Shown: positions 49,075-56,487 of the stretch, one piece after another
Layout of the letters: every line of letters starts with the position of its first letter
Numbering within the stretch: position 1 is the stretch's first letter
From: Simplicispira hankyongi
Lineage (GTDB): Bacteria; Pseudomonadota; Gammaproteobacteria; Burkholderiales; Burkholderiaceae_C
Assembly (NCBI RefSeq): GCF_003570885.1
Contig: NZ_QXJC01000001.1
Coordinates: forward strand, 434,001 to 498,000
Direction of reading: 5' to 3'
DNA length: 64,000 nt
Translations under genes and position numbers: made by a program
The notes under the pieces: generated by a model
Database searches by the model: none
What the model saw: the letters and a program-made list of their open reading frames with translations, nothing else
Told to the model about the DNA's origin: nothing

Positions 49075-50760
49075 ATGCAAAACCGTGTGAACCTCTTCCC
49101 GACGCGCGCTGACGCGCTTGCACGCCTGCCCGCGCAGACCTGGGACCTCGTCGTCATCGGCGGCGGCATCAGCGGCGCCGGTGTGGCGCAGCAGGCCGCG
49201 CGGCGCGGCTGGAGCGTGCTGCTGCTGGAGCAACGCGACTTTGCCTGGGGCACGTCCAGCCGCTCCTCCAAACTGGTACACGGCGGGCTGCGTTACCTCA
49301 AGGAAGGCGACCTCAAGACCACCCTGCACTCGGTGCGCGAACGCCAGCGCCTGCTGCGTGAAGCGCCGGGCCTGGTGGAGCCGCAGAGCTTTCTGTTTGC
49401 CGACTGCCCAGGCCGCAAGCCCGGCCGCTGGCTGATGCAGACCGGCCTGGTGGTGTACGACCTGATGGCTGGGCAGCGCAGCCACTACTACGCCGACCTC
49501 GCCACCGCGCAGGCGCTGGCGCCGGGCCTGGCGCCGCCGGGCCTGCGCGGTGCCCTGGTGTTCCAGGACGCCAAGACGGACGACGCCCGCCTGGTCTGGC
49601 GCGTGCTGCTCGAAGCCCGGCGCGACGGCGCCGTGCTGCTTAACTACGTGGCCGTTGAAAGCCTGACAACCGCGAACGGAAAAGTCACCGGCCTGGTGGC
49701 CAAAGACAGCCTGACCGGCCAAACCCACGCCGTGCAGGCCCGCGCCGTGGTCAACGCCACCGGCGCCTGGGCCGACCGCTTGCGCGCGGGCGTGGGCGCC
49801 GCGCCGCTCTTGCGCCCGCTGCGCGGCAGCCACCTGGTGCTGCCGTTCTGGCGCCTGCCGGTGGCGCAAAGCATCAGCTTCATGCACCCCCAGGATGGCC
49901 GTCCGGTCTTTTTCTACCCCTGGGAGGGCGCGACGCTGGTGGGCACCACCGACCTGGACCACCGCGCCGACCTGGATGCCGAGGCCAGCATCACCGCTTC
50001 GGAAGTGGCCTATTTGCTGGATGCTGTGAACGACCAGTTCCCTGCCGCGCAAATCACCGCTGCCGACATCAGCGCCTGCTATGCCGGCGTACGGCCAGTT
50101 ATTGACGACGGCCAGCAGGATGCGTCCAAAGCCACGCGCGACCATGTGGTGCGCGACGAATCGGGCATGGTCACACTGGCCGGCGGCAAGCTCACCACCT
50201 TTCGGCTGATGGCGCAGGACGCGCTGGCACTGGCGGCGCCGCATGCAGGCAAGGCGTTTGAGAGGAGCGACGCCCCGCTGTTCACCCCCGCACCCCCGCT
50301 GAACCCGCGCTGGAGCCCCGCCGTGCGCCAGCGCCTCACCGCGCGCTACGGCGCGTACGCGGCCGAATGGAGCACGGGCGCCTGCGACGACCTGCACACC
50401 ATCCCCGGCACCCAGACCCTGTGGCTGGAGCTGGCCATCGCAGCGCGGCACGAAGCCGTGCAGCACCTCGACGACCTGCTGCTGCGCCGCACCCGGCTGG
50501 GCATTCTTTTGCCGCGTGGCGGGCTGGACTACCTGCCGCGCATCCACCAGCTCTGCGCCCCGCACCTGGCGTGGGACGAAGCCCGCTGGGAGCTGGAGGT
50601 GGAGCGTTACCGCGCCCTCATCGCTGCGCACTACCAGCCGCCCGGCACGGCGCAGGCATTGGGGTCGGATCACGATTTCGCGCAGCGAAACTCGTGCTCT
50701 GACCCAAATGCCGGAACGGACCCCGGTCCCGGAGCGACTGCGCAGCATGCGACGCGCTAA
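49075..50760 (+). CDS. GlpD-like FAD glycerol-3-phosphate dehydrogenase
   Basis: A 561-residue flavoprotein of the GlpD family, which oxidises sn-glycerol 3-phosphate to dihydroxyacetone phosphate and passes electrons to quinone. Motifs are the FAD-binding VVIGGGISGAGVAQQAARRG, GTSSRSSKLVHGGLRYLKEGD, ATGAWADRLR and AGGKLTTFRLMAQD. The normal C-terminus seems to be near VERYRALIAAHYQPPG (about residue 525); the last 35 or so residues come from a REP-like element (50648-50705), an apparent recent extension. It lies 64 bases after the AGPS-like gene. A modified glycerol phosphate may be the real substrate, given the context. Confidence 0.86.
   Translation: MQNRVNLFPTRADALARLPAQTWDLVVIGGGISGAGVAQQAARRGWSVLLLEQRDFAWGTSSRSSKLVHGGLRYLKEGDLKTTLHSVRERQRLLREAPGLVEPQSFLFADCPGRKPGRWLMQTGLVVYDLMAGQRSHYYADLATAQALAPGLAPPGLRGALVFQDAKTDDARLVWRVLLEARRDGAVLLNYVAVESLTTANGKVTGLVAKDSLTGQTHAVQARAVVNATGAWADRLRAGVGAAPLLRPLRGSHLVLPFWRLPVAQSISFMHPQDGRPVFFYPWEGATLVGTTDLDHRADLDAEASITASEVAYLLDAVNDQFPAAQITAADISACYAGVRPVIDDGQQDASKATRDHVVRDESGMVTLAGGKLTTFRLMAQDALALAAPHAGKAFERSDAPLFTPAPPLNPRWSPAVRQRLTARYGAYAAEWSTGACDDLHTIPGTQTLWLELAIAARHEAVQHLDDLLLRRTRLGILLPRGGLDYLPRIHQLCAPHLAWDEARWELEVERYRALIAAHYQPPGTAQALGSDHDFAQRNSCSDPNAGTDPGPGATAQHATR
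50648..50705. repeat. REP-like element, copy 1 (inside the GlpD-like 3' end)
   Basis: A 58-bp sequence identical at 57 positions to 51091-51148. It contains an inverted repeat (GGGGTCGGA and CACGATTTCGC facing GCGAAACTCGTG and TCTGACCC). It contributes the C-terminal tail of the GlpD-like protein. Confidence 0.8.
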
Positions 50761-50837
50761 CTGGAGCCGCATTTTCTGTTCTGGCCGCATGCCTTGGCAG
50801 AGGACGGGTGCCGGGATGTGCGCCCGGCGGCGCAGTA

Positions 50838-50865
50838 ACTTTCTCTTGCGTCGCCAAGAGAAAGT
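50838..50865. repeat. Perfect hairpin in the GlpD-like/kinase gap
   Basis: ACTTTCTCTTG (50838-50848) and CAAGAGAAAGT (50855-50865) form an 11-bp perfect stem with loop CGTCGC and no T-run. It begins a longer stretch (about 50770-51080) whose wording I recall from intergenic regions of related bacteria. The gap 50761-51302 (542 bases) holds this, REP copy 2 and one palindromic repeat, but no gene I trust. Confidence 0.65.
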
Positions 50866-51090
50866 CACCAAAGAGAAGCCGACCCCGCTGTCCGTGTCCC
50901 CTGCGCTGCGCTTCGGGGCAACCTGCGATGCTCGCACCGGGCGGGGTCCGCGCAAACTCGCTGCACTGCGTTTCGCTCAAACACGCGCGGCCCTTTTTCC
51001 GCCCGGCGCTGTGCTTCTCGGCACGGACAGAGGGGATGGGGAGACCAACAGCCCTTCGGGCCATCGCTGCGCTCAGCCATGGCATGGGCG

Positions 51091-51148
51091 CGGCGCAGGC
51101 ATTGGGGTCGGATCACGATTTCGCGCAGCGAAACTCGTGCTCCGACCC
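51091..51148. repeat. REP-like element, copy 2 (intergenic)
   Basis: Direct repeat of 50648-50705, 443 bases downstream, with one mismatch in 58. Here the right arm keeps the full TCCGACCCCAAT, making the hairpin more complete than in copy 1. Confidence 0.8.
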
Positions 51149-51234
51149 CAATCCCGGAGCGGTGGGCGCGGCGCTCCGCACCTGCCGTGAAACGTGGCGC
51201 ACTACCAGCCGTCAAGCACGGAAAAATATGAATG

Positions 51235-51280
51235 AAATTAGCCTCTAGCGCTTATCCATAAAGCGTAAGCAGCTATCAAA
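51235..51280. repeat. Dispersed palindromic repeat, intergenic
   Basis: AAATTAGCCTCTAGCGCTTA, then AAAGCGTAAGCAGCTATCAA. A typical copy, just upstream of the FGGY kinase ribosome-binding site. Confidence 0.8.
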
Positions 51281-51302
51281 CCAAAAGCAAACAGGAGACA
51301 CC

Positions 51303-52862
51303 ATGCCCGCCCCCTACCTGCTCACCATCGACAACGGCACCCAAAGCGTGCGCGCCCTGCTGTTCGATCTGCACGGCAACCTGGTGGACAAGGCCCAGGT
51401 GGCGATCGCCTACCAGTCGCCCGAGCCGGGCTGGATGGAGGCCGAGGCCGAAGTGTTCTGGCAGGCGCTGTGCCAGGCCTGCCAGCAGCTGTGGCACACC
51501 ACCACCATCGAGAAAAACGACATCGCCGGCCTCGTCATCACCACGCAGCGCGGCACCACGCTGGCGCTGGACGAGCACGGCCAGCCCTTGCGCCCGGCGA
51601 TGATCTGGCTCGACCAGCGCCGCGCCGAACACGCCCCGCGCCTGGCCTGGTGGTGGGAGGCCGCCTTTCGCACCATTGGCATGCGCGATACCGTGCGCCA
51701 CTTCCAGAAGGAAGCCGAGGCCAACTGGATTGCCCAGCACCAGCCCGACATCTGGGCGCGCACCCGCACCTATCTGCTGCTCTCGGGCTACCTCAACTAC
51801 CGCTTCACCGGCCGCTTTGTCGATTCGATTGCCTCGCAAGTCGGCTACGTACCCTTCGACTACAAAAAAGGCCACTGGGCACCGCCACACGACTGGAAAT
51901 GGCAGGCCCTGCCCATCACCCCCGCCATGCTGCCCGAGCTGGTGGCGGCGGGCACCGTCATCGGCCAGGTGAGCGCGCAGGCCGCGCAGGACACGGGCAT
52001 CCCCGCCGGATTGAAAATGCTGGCGGGCGCCGCAGACAAGGCCTGCGAGGTGCTGGGCGCCGGGTGTTTGACGCCCGACACCGCCTGCCTCTCCTACGGC
52101 ACCGCCGCCACCATCAACACCACCACGCCGCGCTACCTCGAAGCCACGCCTTTCATCCCGCCCTACCAGGCAGCAGTGCCCGGCCACTACAACACCGAGG
52201 TGCAGATCACGCGCGGGTTCTGGATGGTCAACTGGTTCAAGGAGCAGTTCGGCCTGCACGAGCAGCAGCAAGCCATGGCCGAGGGCGTGGCGCCCGAGAG
52301 CCTGTTCGACACCCTGGTGAGCGCCGTGCCGCCCGGCGCCCAGGGCCTCATGCTGCAGCCCTTCTGGAACCCCGGCATCAAGGTGCCCGGCCCCGAGGCC
52401 AAGGGCGCGGTGATTGGCTTTGGCGACGTGCACACCCGCGCCCACCTGTACCGCGCCATCCTCGAAGGCCTGGCCTACGCGCTGCGGGAAGCCAAGGAGC
52501 GGATTGAGAAGCGCGGCGGCGCGCCCATCACCTTGGTGCGCGTCTCGGGTGGCGGCTCGCAAAGCAATGCGGCCATGCAGATCACCGCCAACATCTTCAA
52601 CCTGCCCTGCGAGCGCCCGCATTTGTACGAAACCAGCGGCCTGGGCGCCGCCATGATCGCCGCCGTGGGCCTGGGCCTGCACGCCGACTACGCCGCCGCC
52701 GTGGCCGCGATGGCACGCATGGGCGACCGATTCGAGCCTGAGCCGCAGCACGCACACACTTACGATCAGCTCTACCGGCGCGTGTATTGCCGCATGTACC
52801 GGCGCCTGCAGCCGCTGTACCAGGAGATCCGCGCGATTACCGGCTACCCTTCACAGGATTGA
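51303..52862 (+). CDS. FGGY-family carbohydrate/polyol kinase
   Basis: A 519-residue kinase of the glycerol/xylulose kinase family. The N-terminal ATPase motif LLTIDNGTQSVRALLFD, the LDQRRA and GAADKACEVLGAG segments and the C-terminal signature VRVSGGGSQSNAAMQITANI are clear. Substrate is not readable; glycerol, xylulose or a substituted glycerol are all possible. Start at 51303 with AGGAGA upstream. It is third in the run with the AGPS-like and GlpD-like genes, though a 542-base repeat-rich gap now separates it from the latter. Confidence 0.88.
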   Translation: MPAPYLLTIDNGTQSVRALLFDLHGNLVDKAQVAIAYQSPEPGWMEAEAEVFWQALCQACQQLWHTTTIEKNDIAGLVITTQRGTTLALDEHGQPLRPAMIWLDQRRAEHAPRLAWWWEAAFRTIGMRDTVRHFQKEAEANWIAQHQPDIWARTRTYLLLSGYLNYRFTGRFVDSIASQVGYVPFDYKKGHWAPPHDWKWQALPITPAMLPELVAAGTVIGQVSAQAAQDTGIPAGLKMLAGAADKACEVLGAGCLTPDTACLSYGTAATINTTTPRYLEATPFIPPYQAAVPGHYNTEVQITRGFWMVNWFKEQFGLHEQQQAMAEGVAPESLFDTLVSAVPPGAQGLMLQPFWNPGIKVPGPEAKGAVIGFGDVHTRAHLYRAILEGLAYALREAKERIEKRGGAPITLVRVSGGGSQSNAAMQITANIFNLPCERPHLYETSGLGAAMIAAVGLGLHADYAAAVAAMARMGDRFEPEPQHAHTYDQLYRRVYCRMYRRLQPLYQEIRAITGYPSQD

Positions 52863-52906
52863 CAATGGCGTTGGCGCTCCCGCCCACTTCGACCTACAGC
52901 AAGTCC

Positions 52907-54259
52907 ATGCGTACCACCCGTTATGTCCTGATTGTTGCTGCGCTGACCGGTTTCGCCGGCACCGCCTTCGCCTGGAGCAACCACGCCATGGTGACCTACC
53001 GGGCGCTGGAACGCATGCCTGAATTGGCGACCAGCGTACAAGTGCCGGCCGAGCCCTTGGAGGGCTTTCTGAAGAACGAGGAAAAAGCCATTGCCGATCT
53101 GATGGTGACCGATGAAGCCTGGGCGCGCCAGACGCTCGACACTTACCCACCACGCCCCGAAGCGCTCGCCTTCAAGGCCGACCCGGCGCGCAGCGATGCC
53201 GAGCGCCGCAAGGCTTTCCTCGCCGCGCTGCGCATTTCGCCCGAGAGCCGGCTGGCGCTGTACGTCCAGCCCGACCCCTGGGGCCCAGCGCCCGACCCGG
53301 CGCGGCTGCTGGCGCCTACGGCCGTCAACGCACTTGAAAAACCCGAAGAGACGAGCCACGTCTTTGTGCGTATCGACCCAGGTGAACTGGTCCCAGCCCT
53401 CGCCGTGGTGGCGTCGGCCAGCGACGAACCCGACTACGGCATGGACCTGAACCTCTGGAGCGACAGCCCTTCAGAGGCCGGCCGGACCTACGGTTTCGGC
53501 GCCCTGCCCTTTGGCAACCCCACGCTGAGCTTTAGCACCCAGGCCCCGTTCCACATGGGGTTCTTCCATGAAGATGCCCTCATTTACCTGGCGGCGCCCT
53601 TCCTCAAGCGCACCTACCCTCTGCTGCGCGTGCACCAGTACACCAGCCTGGCGCGCCTGGCCTTCGACAGCGGCCACCCCTACTGGGGCTGGCGCTTCAC
53701 GGGCCTGGCCATGCACTACGTTCAGGACCTGACCCAGCCCTACCACGCCAGCGTCGCGCCCGGCACCAGCGCCTTGAAGCTGATCGGCATCAACGCCCTG
53801 GCCATGGCAGGGCTGCCGAAGTGGAAAAACGAAATGATCGTGCTGCTCTCCAACCGGCATCTGGCGTTGGAGAACTACGAAAGCGCGCTGATTCGCAGCG
53901 CTGCCAAGGCACGCCAGCCGGGCGCCCTCGGGGCCGAGTTGCACGACACCAGCGCGGACGCCCACTACCCCGTCTGGTCTGGGCGCTACGTGCGCGACGT
54001 GGTCAGCAAAGAGGCCTACGACGCTGGCGCGGCGACCGACCGTGCCTTGGTCGATACGCTGCCGGAACGCTATGTCTCGGACCCCAGCTTCGACTTTGGC
54101 GTGCACTCCGCACAGATCGACCTGATCAAGGAACTCTCGGCCATCGACCCCGCGCGCCGCGCCCATCTGGACACCACCCTCGCCGAGCTGCTGGGCCATT
54201 TCGGCACCCACAGCCGGGCGCTGGTGCGCAGCATGCTCTCCAACGGGGTGCGCAAGTAA
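52907..54259 (+). CDS. Secreted zinc phospholipase C / P1-nuclease-like protein
   Basis: A 450-residue exported protein. From the ATG at 52907 there is a clean signal peptide (MRTTRYVLIVAALTGFAGTA) cleaved at AFA|W, so mature residue 1 would be tryptophan, the residue whose backbone binds zinc in this fold. WSNHAMVTYRALE and the zinc-ligand helix HYVQDLTQPYHAS (about residue 272) follow. The fold is shared by phospholipase C and S1/P1 nuclease, so the substrate could be a phospholipid or a nucleic acid. It follows the FGGY kinase by 44 bases. A longer start at 52865 would spoil the signal peptide. Confidence 0.78.
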   Translation: MRTTRYVLIVAALTGFAGTAFAWSNHAMVTYRALERMPELATSVQVPAEPLEGFLKNEEKAIADLMVTDEAWARQTLDTYPPRPEALAFKADPARSDAERRKAFLAALRISPESRLALYVQPDPWGPAPDPARLLAPTAVNALEKPEETSHVFVRIDPGELVPALAVVASASDEPDYGMDLNLWSDSPSEAGRTYGFGALPFGNPTLSFSTQAPFHMGFFHEDALIYLAAPFLKRTYPLLRVHQYTSLARLAFDSGHPYWGWRFTGLAMHYVQDLTQPYHASVAPGTSALKLIGINALAMAGLPKWKNEMIVLLSNRHLALENYESALIRSAAKARQPGALGAELHDTSADAHYPVWSGRYVRDVVSKEAYDAGAATDRALVDTLPERYVSDPSFDFGVHSAQIDLIKELSAIDPARRAHLDTTLAELLGHFGTHSRALVRSMLSNGVRK

Positions 54260-54261
54260 GC

Positions 54262-54867
54262 ATGGCGCAGACGCTGGCTGCTGCCGTCCACAGCGACCTG
54301 ACCATCCGGAAAAGCCGTTTCATCGGTTGCGTGCAACCCATGCAGGACCGCGCCAGCGCCCAGGCCGCCGTGGATGCGCTCTGGAAGCAGCATCCTGGCG
54401 CCACGCATATTTGCTGGGCCTTGCTGGCAGGCGGCCAATCGGCCGCGGTGGACGACGGCGAGCCCGGCGGAACGGCCGGCCGTCCCATGCTGGAGGTGCT
54501 GCGCCACCAGGATCTGGAGGGCGTTCTGGCCACCGTGGTGCGCTATTTCGGCGGTGTCAAGCTGGGCGCTGGCGGGCTGGTGCGCGCCTACACCGACTGC
54601 GTGGCCCAGGCCCTGCTGGGCGCAGAAAAAATCACGTTGCAGCGCATGGCCTGCCTGGAATGCAGCCTGCCGTATGCCCTGGAAGGCGCGGTACGGCGCG
54701 AGCTGGCCAGCGCCAGTGCCAGCCTGCTGGCCGCCGAGCACGCCAGCGTGGTGCGCCTCACGTTCACGCTGCCCGAAGGCGATGCTGCGGCGCTGATCCA
54801 GCGCCTGGCAGACCTTTCGCACGGGGCCATTGTCTGCAGCACCGTGGAAGACAACAGCATGGCTTGA
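54262..54867 (+). CDS. yigZ: YigZ/IMPACT family protein
   Basis: A 201-residue member of the YigZ family, recognised by KSRFIGCVQPM near the N-terminus, ICWALLAGG, the DDGEPGGTAGRPMLEVL signature and VVRYFGGVKLGAGGLVRAYTD. Eukaryotic relatives (IMPACT) regulate translation under stress; the bacterial role is unclear. Start at 54262, two bases after the preceding stop. Confidence 0.92.
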   Translation: MAQTLAAAVHSDLTIRKSRFIGCVQPMQDRASAQAAVDALWKQHPGATHICWALLAGGQSAAVDDGEPGGTAGRPMLEVLRHQDLEGVLATVVRYFGGVKLGAGGLVRAYTDCVAQALLGAEKITLQRMACLECSLPYALEGAVRRELASASASLLAAEHASVVRLTFTLPEGDAAALIQRLADLSHGAIVCSTVEDNSMA

Positions 54868-54881
54868 AGCACGAAGACTAT

Positions 54882-54930
54882 TGATTCGATAGCTACTAGC
54901 GCATACTCCATAAGCGCTAGAGTCACTTTT
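54882..54930. repeat. Dispersed palindromic repeat, intergenic
   Basis: TGATTCGATAGCTACTAGCG, then CATAAGCGCTAGAGTCAC. A clear copy in the gap between yigZ and the motility-protein gene. Confidence 0.8.
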
Positions 54931-55047
54931 CACTAGTTTTTTTGCTGCGCCGACCCTTTCCCCATCGCCCACGCCAGCCCATAGGGAACGACTTGCGTGC
55001 GCTGCGCTGCGCCTGGCGCGGCGGCGTTGGAAGGCAATCACCAGCGC

Positions 55048-55074
55048 TACAGTCCTTGTGCGTTCTGCCGATAT
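55048..55074 (+). promoter_or_regulatory. FliA (sigma-28)-like promoter
   Basis: TACA, 15 bases, then GCCGATAT: one mismatch in each element against the flagellar sigma consensus TAAA-N15-GCCGATAA. It lies directly before the YjfB-type motility gene. The expected start of transcription (about 55080-55082) falls on the ATG, so the message may be leaderless. Confidence 0.55.
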
Positions 55075-55080
55075 ACCAAC

Positions 55081-55284
55081 ATGGATATCGCCTTGACCCA
55101 TTCGCTGCTGCAGATTGCCAGCGCCAACACCCAGGCCCAGACCGCGCAAGCCGCCAATGTAGCGGTGCTCAAGAAGGCCCTTGACGTGCAGGCGACTGCG
55201 GCCGCTACGCTGCTCGACGCTCTGCCGCAGCCCCCAGCGCCCAATCTCGGACCGCTGGGCACGCAACTCGATACGTTCGCCTGA
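55081..55284 (+). CDS. yjfB: Putative motility protein, YjfB family
   Basis: A 67-residue protein of the YjfB-like putative motility family: an N-terminal helical part rich in Ala/Gln/Thr, the core VAVLKKALDVQATAAATLLDALPQPPAPN and a short tail. Family members are found with flagellar regulons; the function is unknown. There is no ribosome-binding site, consistent with a leaderless message from the FliA-like promoter. No other flagellar genes are in this window. Confidence 0.78.
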   Translation: MDIALTHSLLQIASANTQAQTAQAANVAVLKKALDVQATAAATLLDALPQPPAPNLGPLGTQLDTFA

Positions 55285-55340
55285 ACCAAGTGTCGTGAAT
55301 TGAAGGTTCGCCTCAGAAAGACGCCAAGAATTGCCGCTAT

Positions 55341-55397
55341 GCCGCGTTGCAAATCCTCGCGATAGCTACGGCTATCGCTGTGGTTTGCGCCTTGCCT
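55341..55397. repeat. MITE-related core with perfect hairpin
   Basis: GCGTTGCAAATCCTCGCGAT through TGCGCCTTGCCT resembles the interior of the element at 4036-4204. The hairpin GCGATAGC-TACG-GCTATCGC (55359-55378) is perfect. No terminal inverted repeats were seen, so it is a fragment or a related family. Confidence 0.5.
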
Positions 55398-55473
55398 GAC
55401 GACGATTTCGACGCCTTGCCTTTTTTAGCGCACCCTCAACTCACGACACCAACGCCGCCCATAATCGGCGCGC

Positions 55474-56487
55474 ATGAATTCCCAGCACATCGACCCCGGC
55501 AGCATTACCCGCGTCGCCGGCATTGAGGTCGGCCACTTCACCGACACCCGCCGCCCCACCGGCTGCACTGTGGTGCTGGCCCGCGCGGGTGCAATCGCCG
55601 GGGTGGACGTGCGCGGCGCGGCGCCCGGCACGCGGGAGACCGATTTGCTCGCACCGGGCAACCTGGTGAATGAGGTCCACGCCATCGTGCTGTCGGGCGG
55701 CAGCGCCTTCGGCCTCGATGCCGCAAGCGGCGCCGCGCGCTGGCTGGAAGCGCACGGTGTGGGCCTGGATGTCGGCGTGGCGCGCGTGCCCATCGTGCCG
55801 GCGGCCGTATTGTTTGACTTGATGGTGGGTGACGCCAGCATCCGCCCCGACGCCGCCGCAGGCTACGCGGCCTGTGCCGCCGCCTCCAGCCAAGCGCCCG
55901 CCGAAGGCAACGTGGGCGCCGGCGCGGGCGCCGCCGTGGGCAAGCTTTTCGGCATGGCGCGCGCCATGAAGGGGGGCATTGGCAGCGCCTCGGTCACCGT
56001 CGATGGCGTGACCGTGGGCGCACTGATTGCCTGCAACGCCGTGGGCGACGTGCTCGACGCCAACACCGGCAAGGTCATCGCGGGCGCACGCACCGAGGAC
56101 GGCCTGGCCTTGCTGGACAGCCGCCGCGCGTTGCTCGGCGGCGAACTGCCGCAGTCGCTGCTGCCGGGCACCAACACCACCATTGGCGTGGTCGCGACCG
56201 ATGCAGTGCTCGCCGACAAGGCACAGGCGCAGCGCCTGGCGCTGGCCGCGCACGACGGCCTGGCACGCAGCATCTTCCCGGCCCACACCCAGCTCGATGG
56301 CGACACCCTCTTTGCGCTGGGCACCGGCAGGTCGGGCAGGCACCCCGGCATGCTGCTGCTGGCCGCCATGGCCGCCGAGGCAACGGCACGCGCCACGCTG
56401 CGCGCCGTGCAGGCCACGCGGTCGCTGACCACCCCGCAAGGGCTTTACCTGCCGGCCATGGCCGACTGGCTGCCGCAGAGCACATGA
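55474..56487 (+). CDS. P1 (DmpA-type) self-processing peptidase
   Basis: A 337-residue N-terminal-nucleophile-like peptidase of the DmpA/L-aminopeptidase family. The precursor self-cleaves before a Ser/Thr; here the likely site is in PGTNTTIGVVATDA (about residue 235). GGSAFGLDAASG near residue 70 and the GNVGAGAGAAVGKLFG segment are typical. Substrate unknown. Its stop overlaps the TAXI gene start as ATGA. Confidence 0.9.
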   Translation: MNSQHIDPGSITRVAGIEVGHFTDTRRPTGCTVVLARAGAIAGVDVRGAAPGTRETDLLAPGNLVNEVHAIVLSGGSAFGLDAASGAARWLEAHGVGLDVGVARVPIVPAAVLFDLMVGDASIRPDAAAGYAACAAASSQAPAEGNVGAGAGAAVGKLFGMARAMKGGIGSASVTVDGVTVGALIACNAVGDVLDANTGKVIAGARTEDGLALLDSRRALLGGELPQSLLPGTNTTIGVVATDAVLADKAQAQRLALAAHDGLARSIFPAHTQLDGDTLFALGTGRSGRHPGMLLLAAMAAEATARATLRAVQATRSLTTPQGLYLPAMADWLPQST

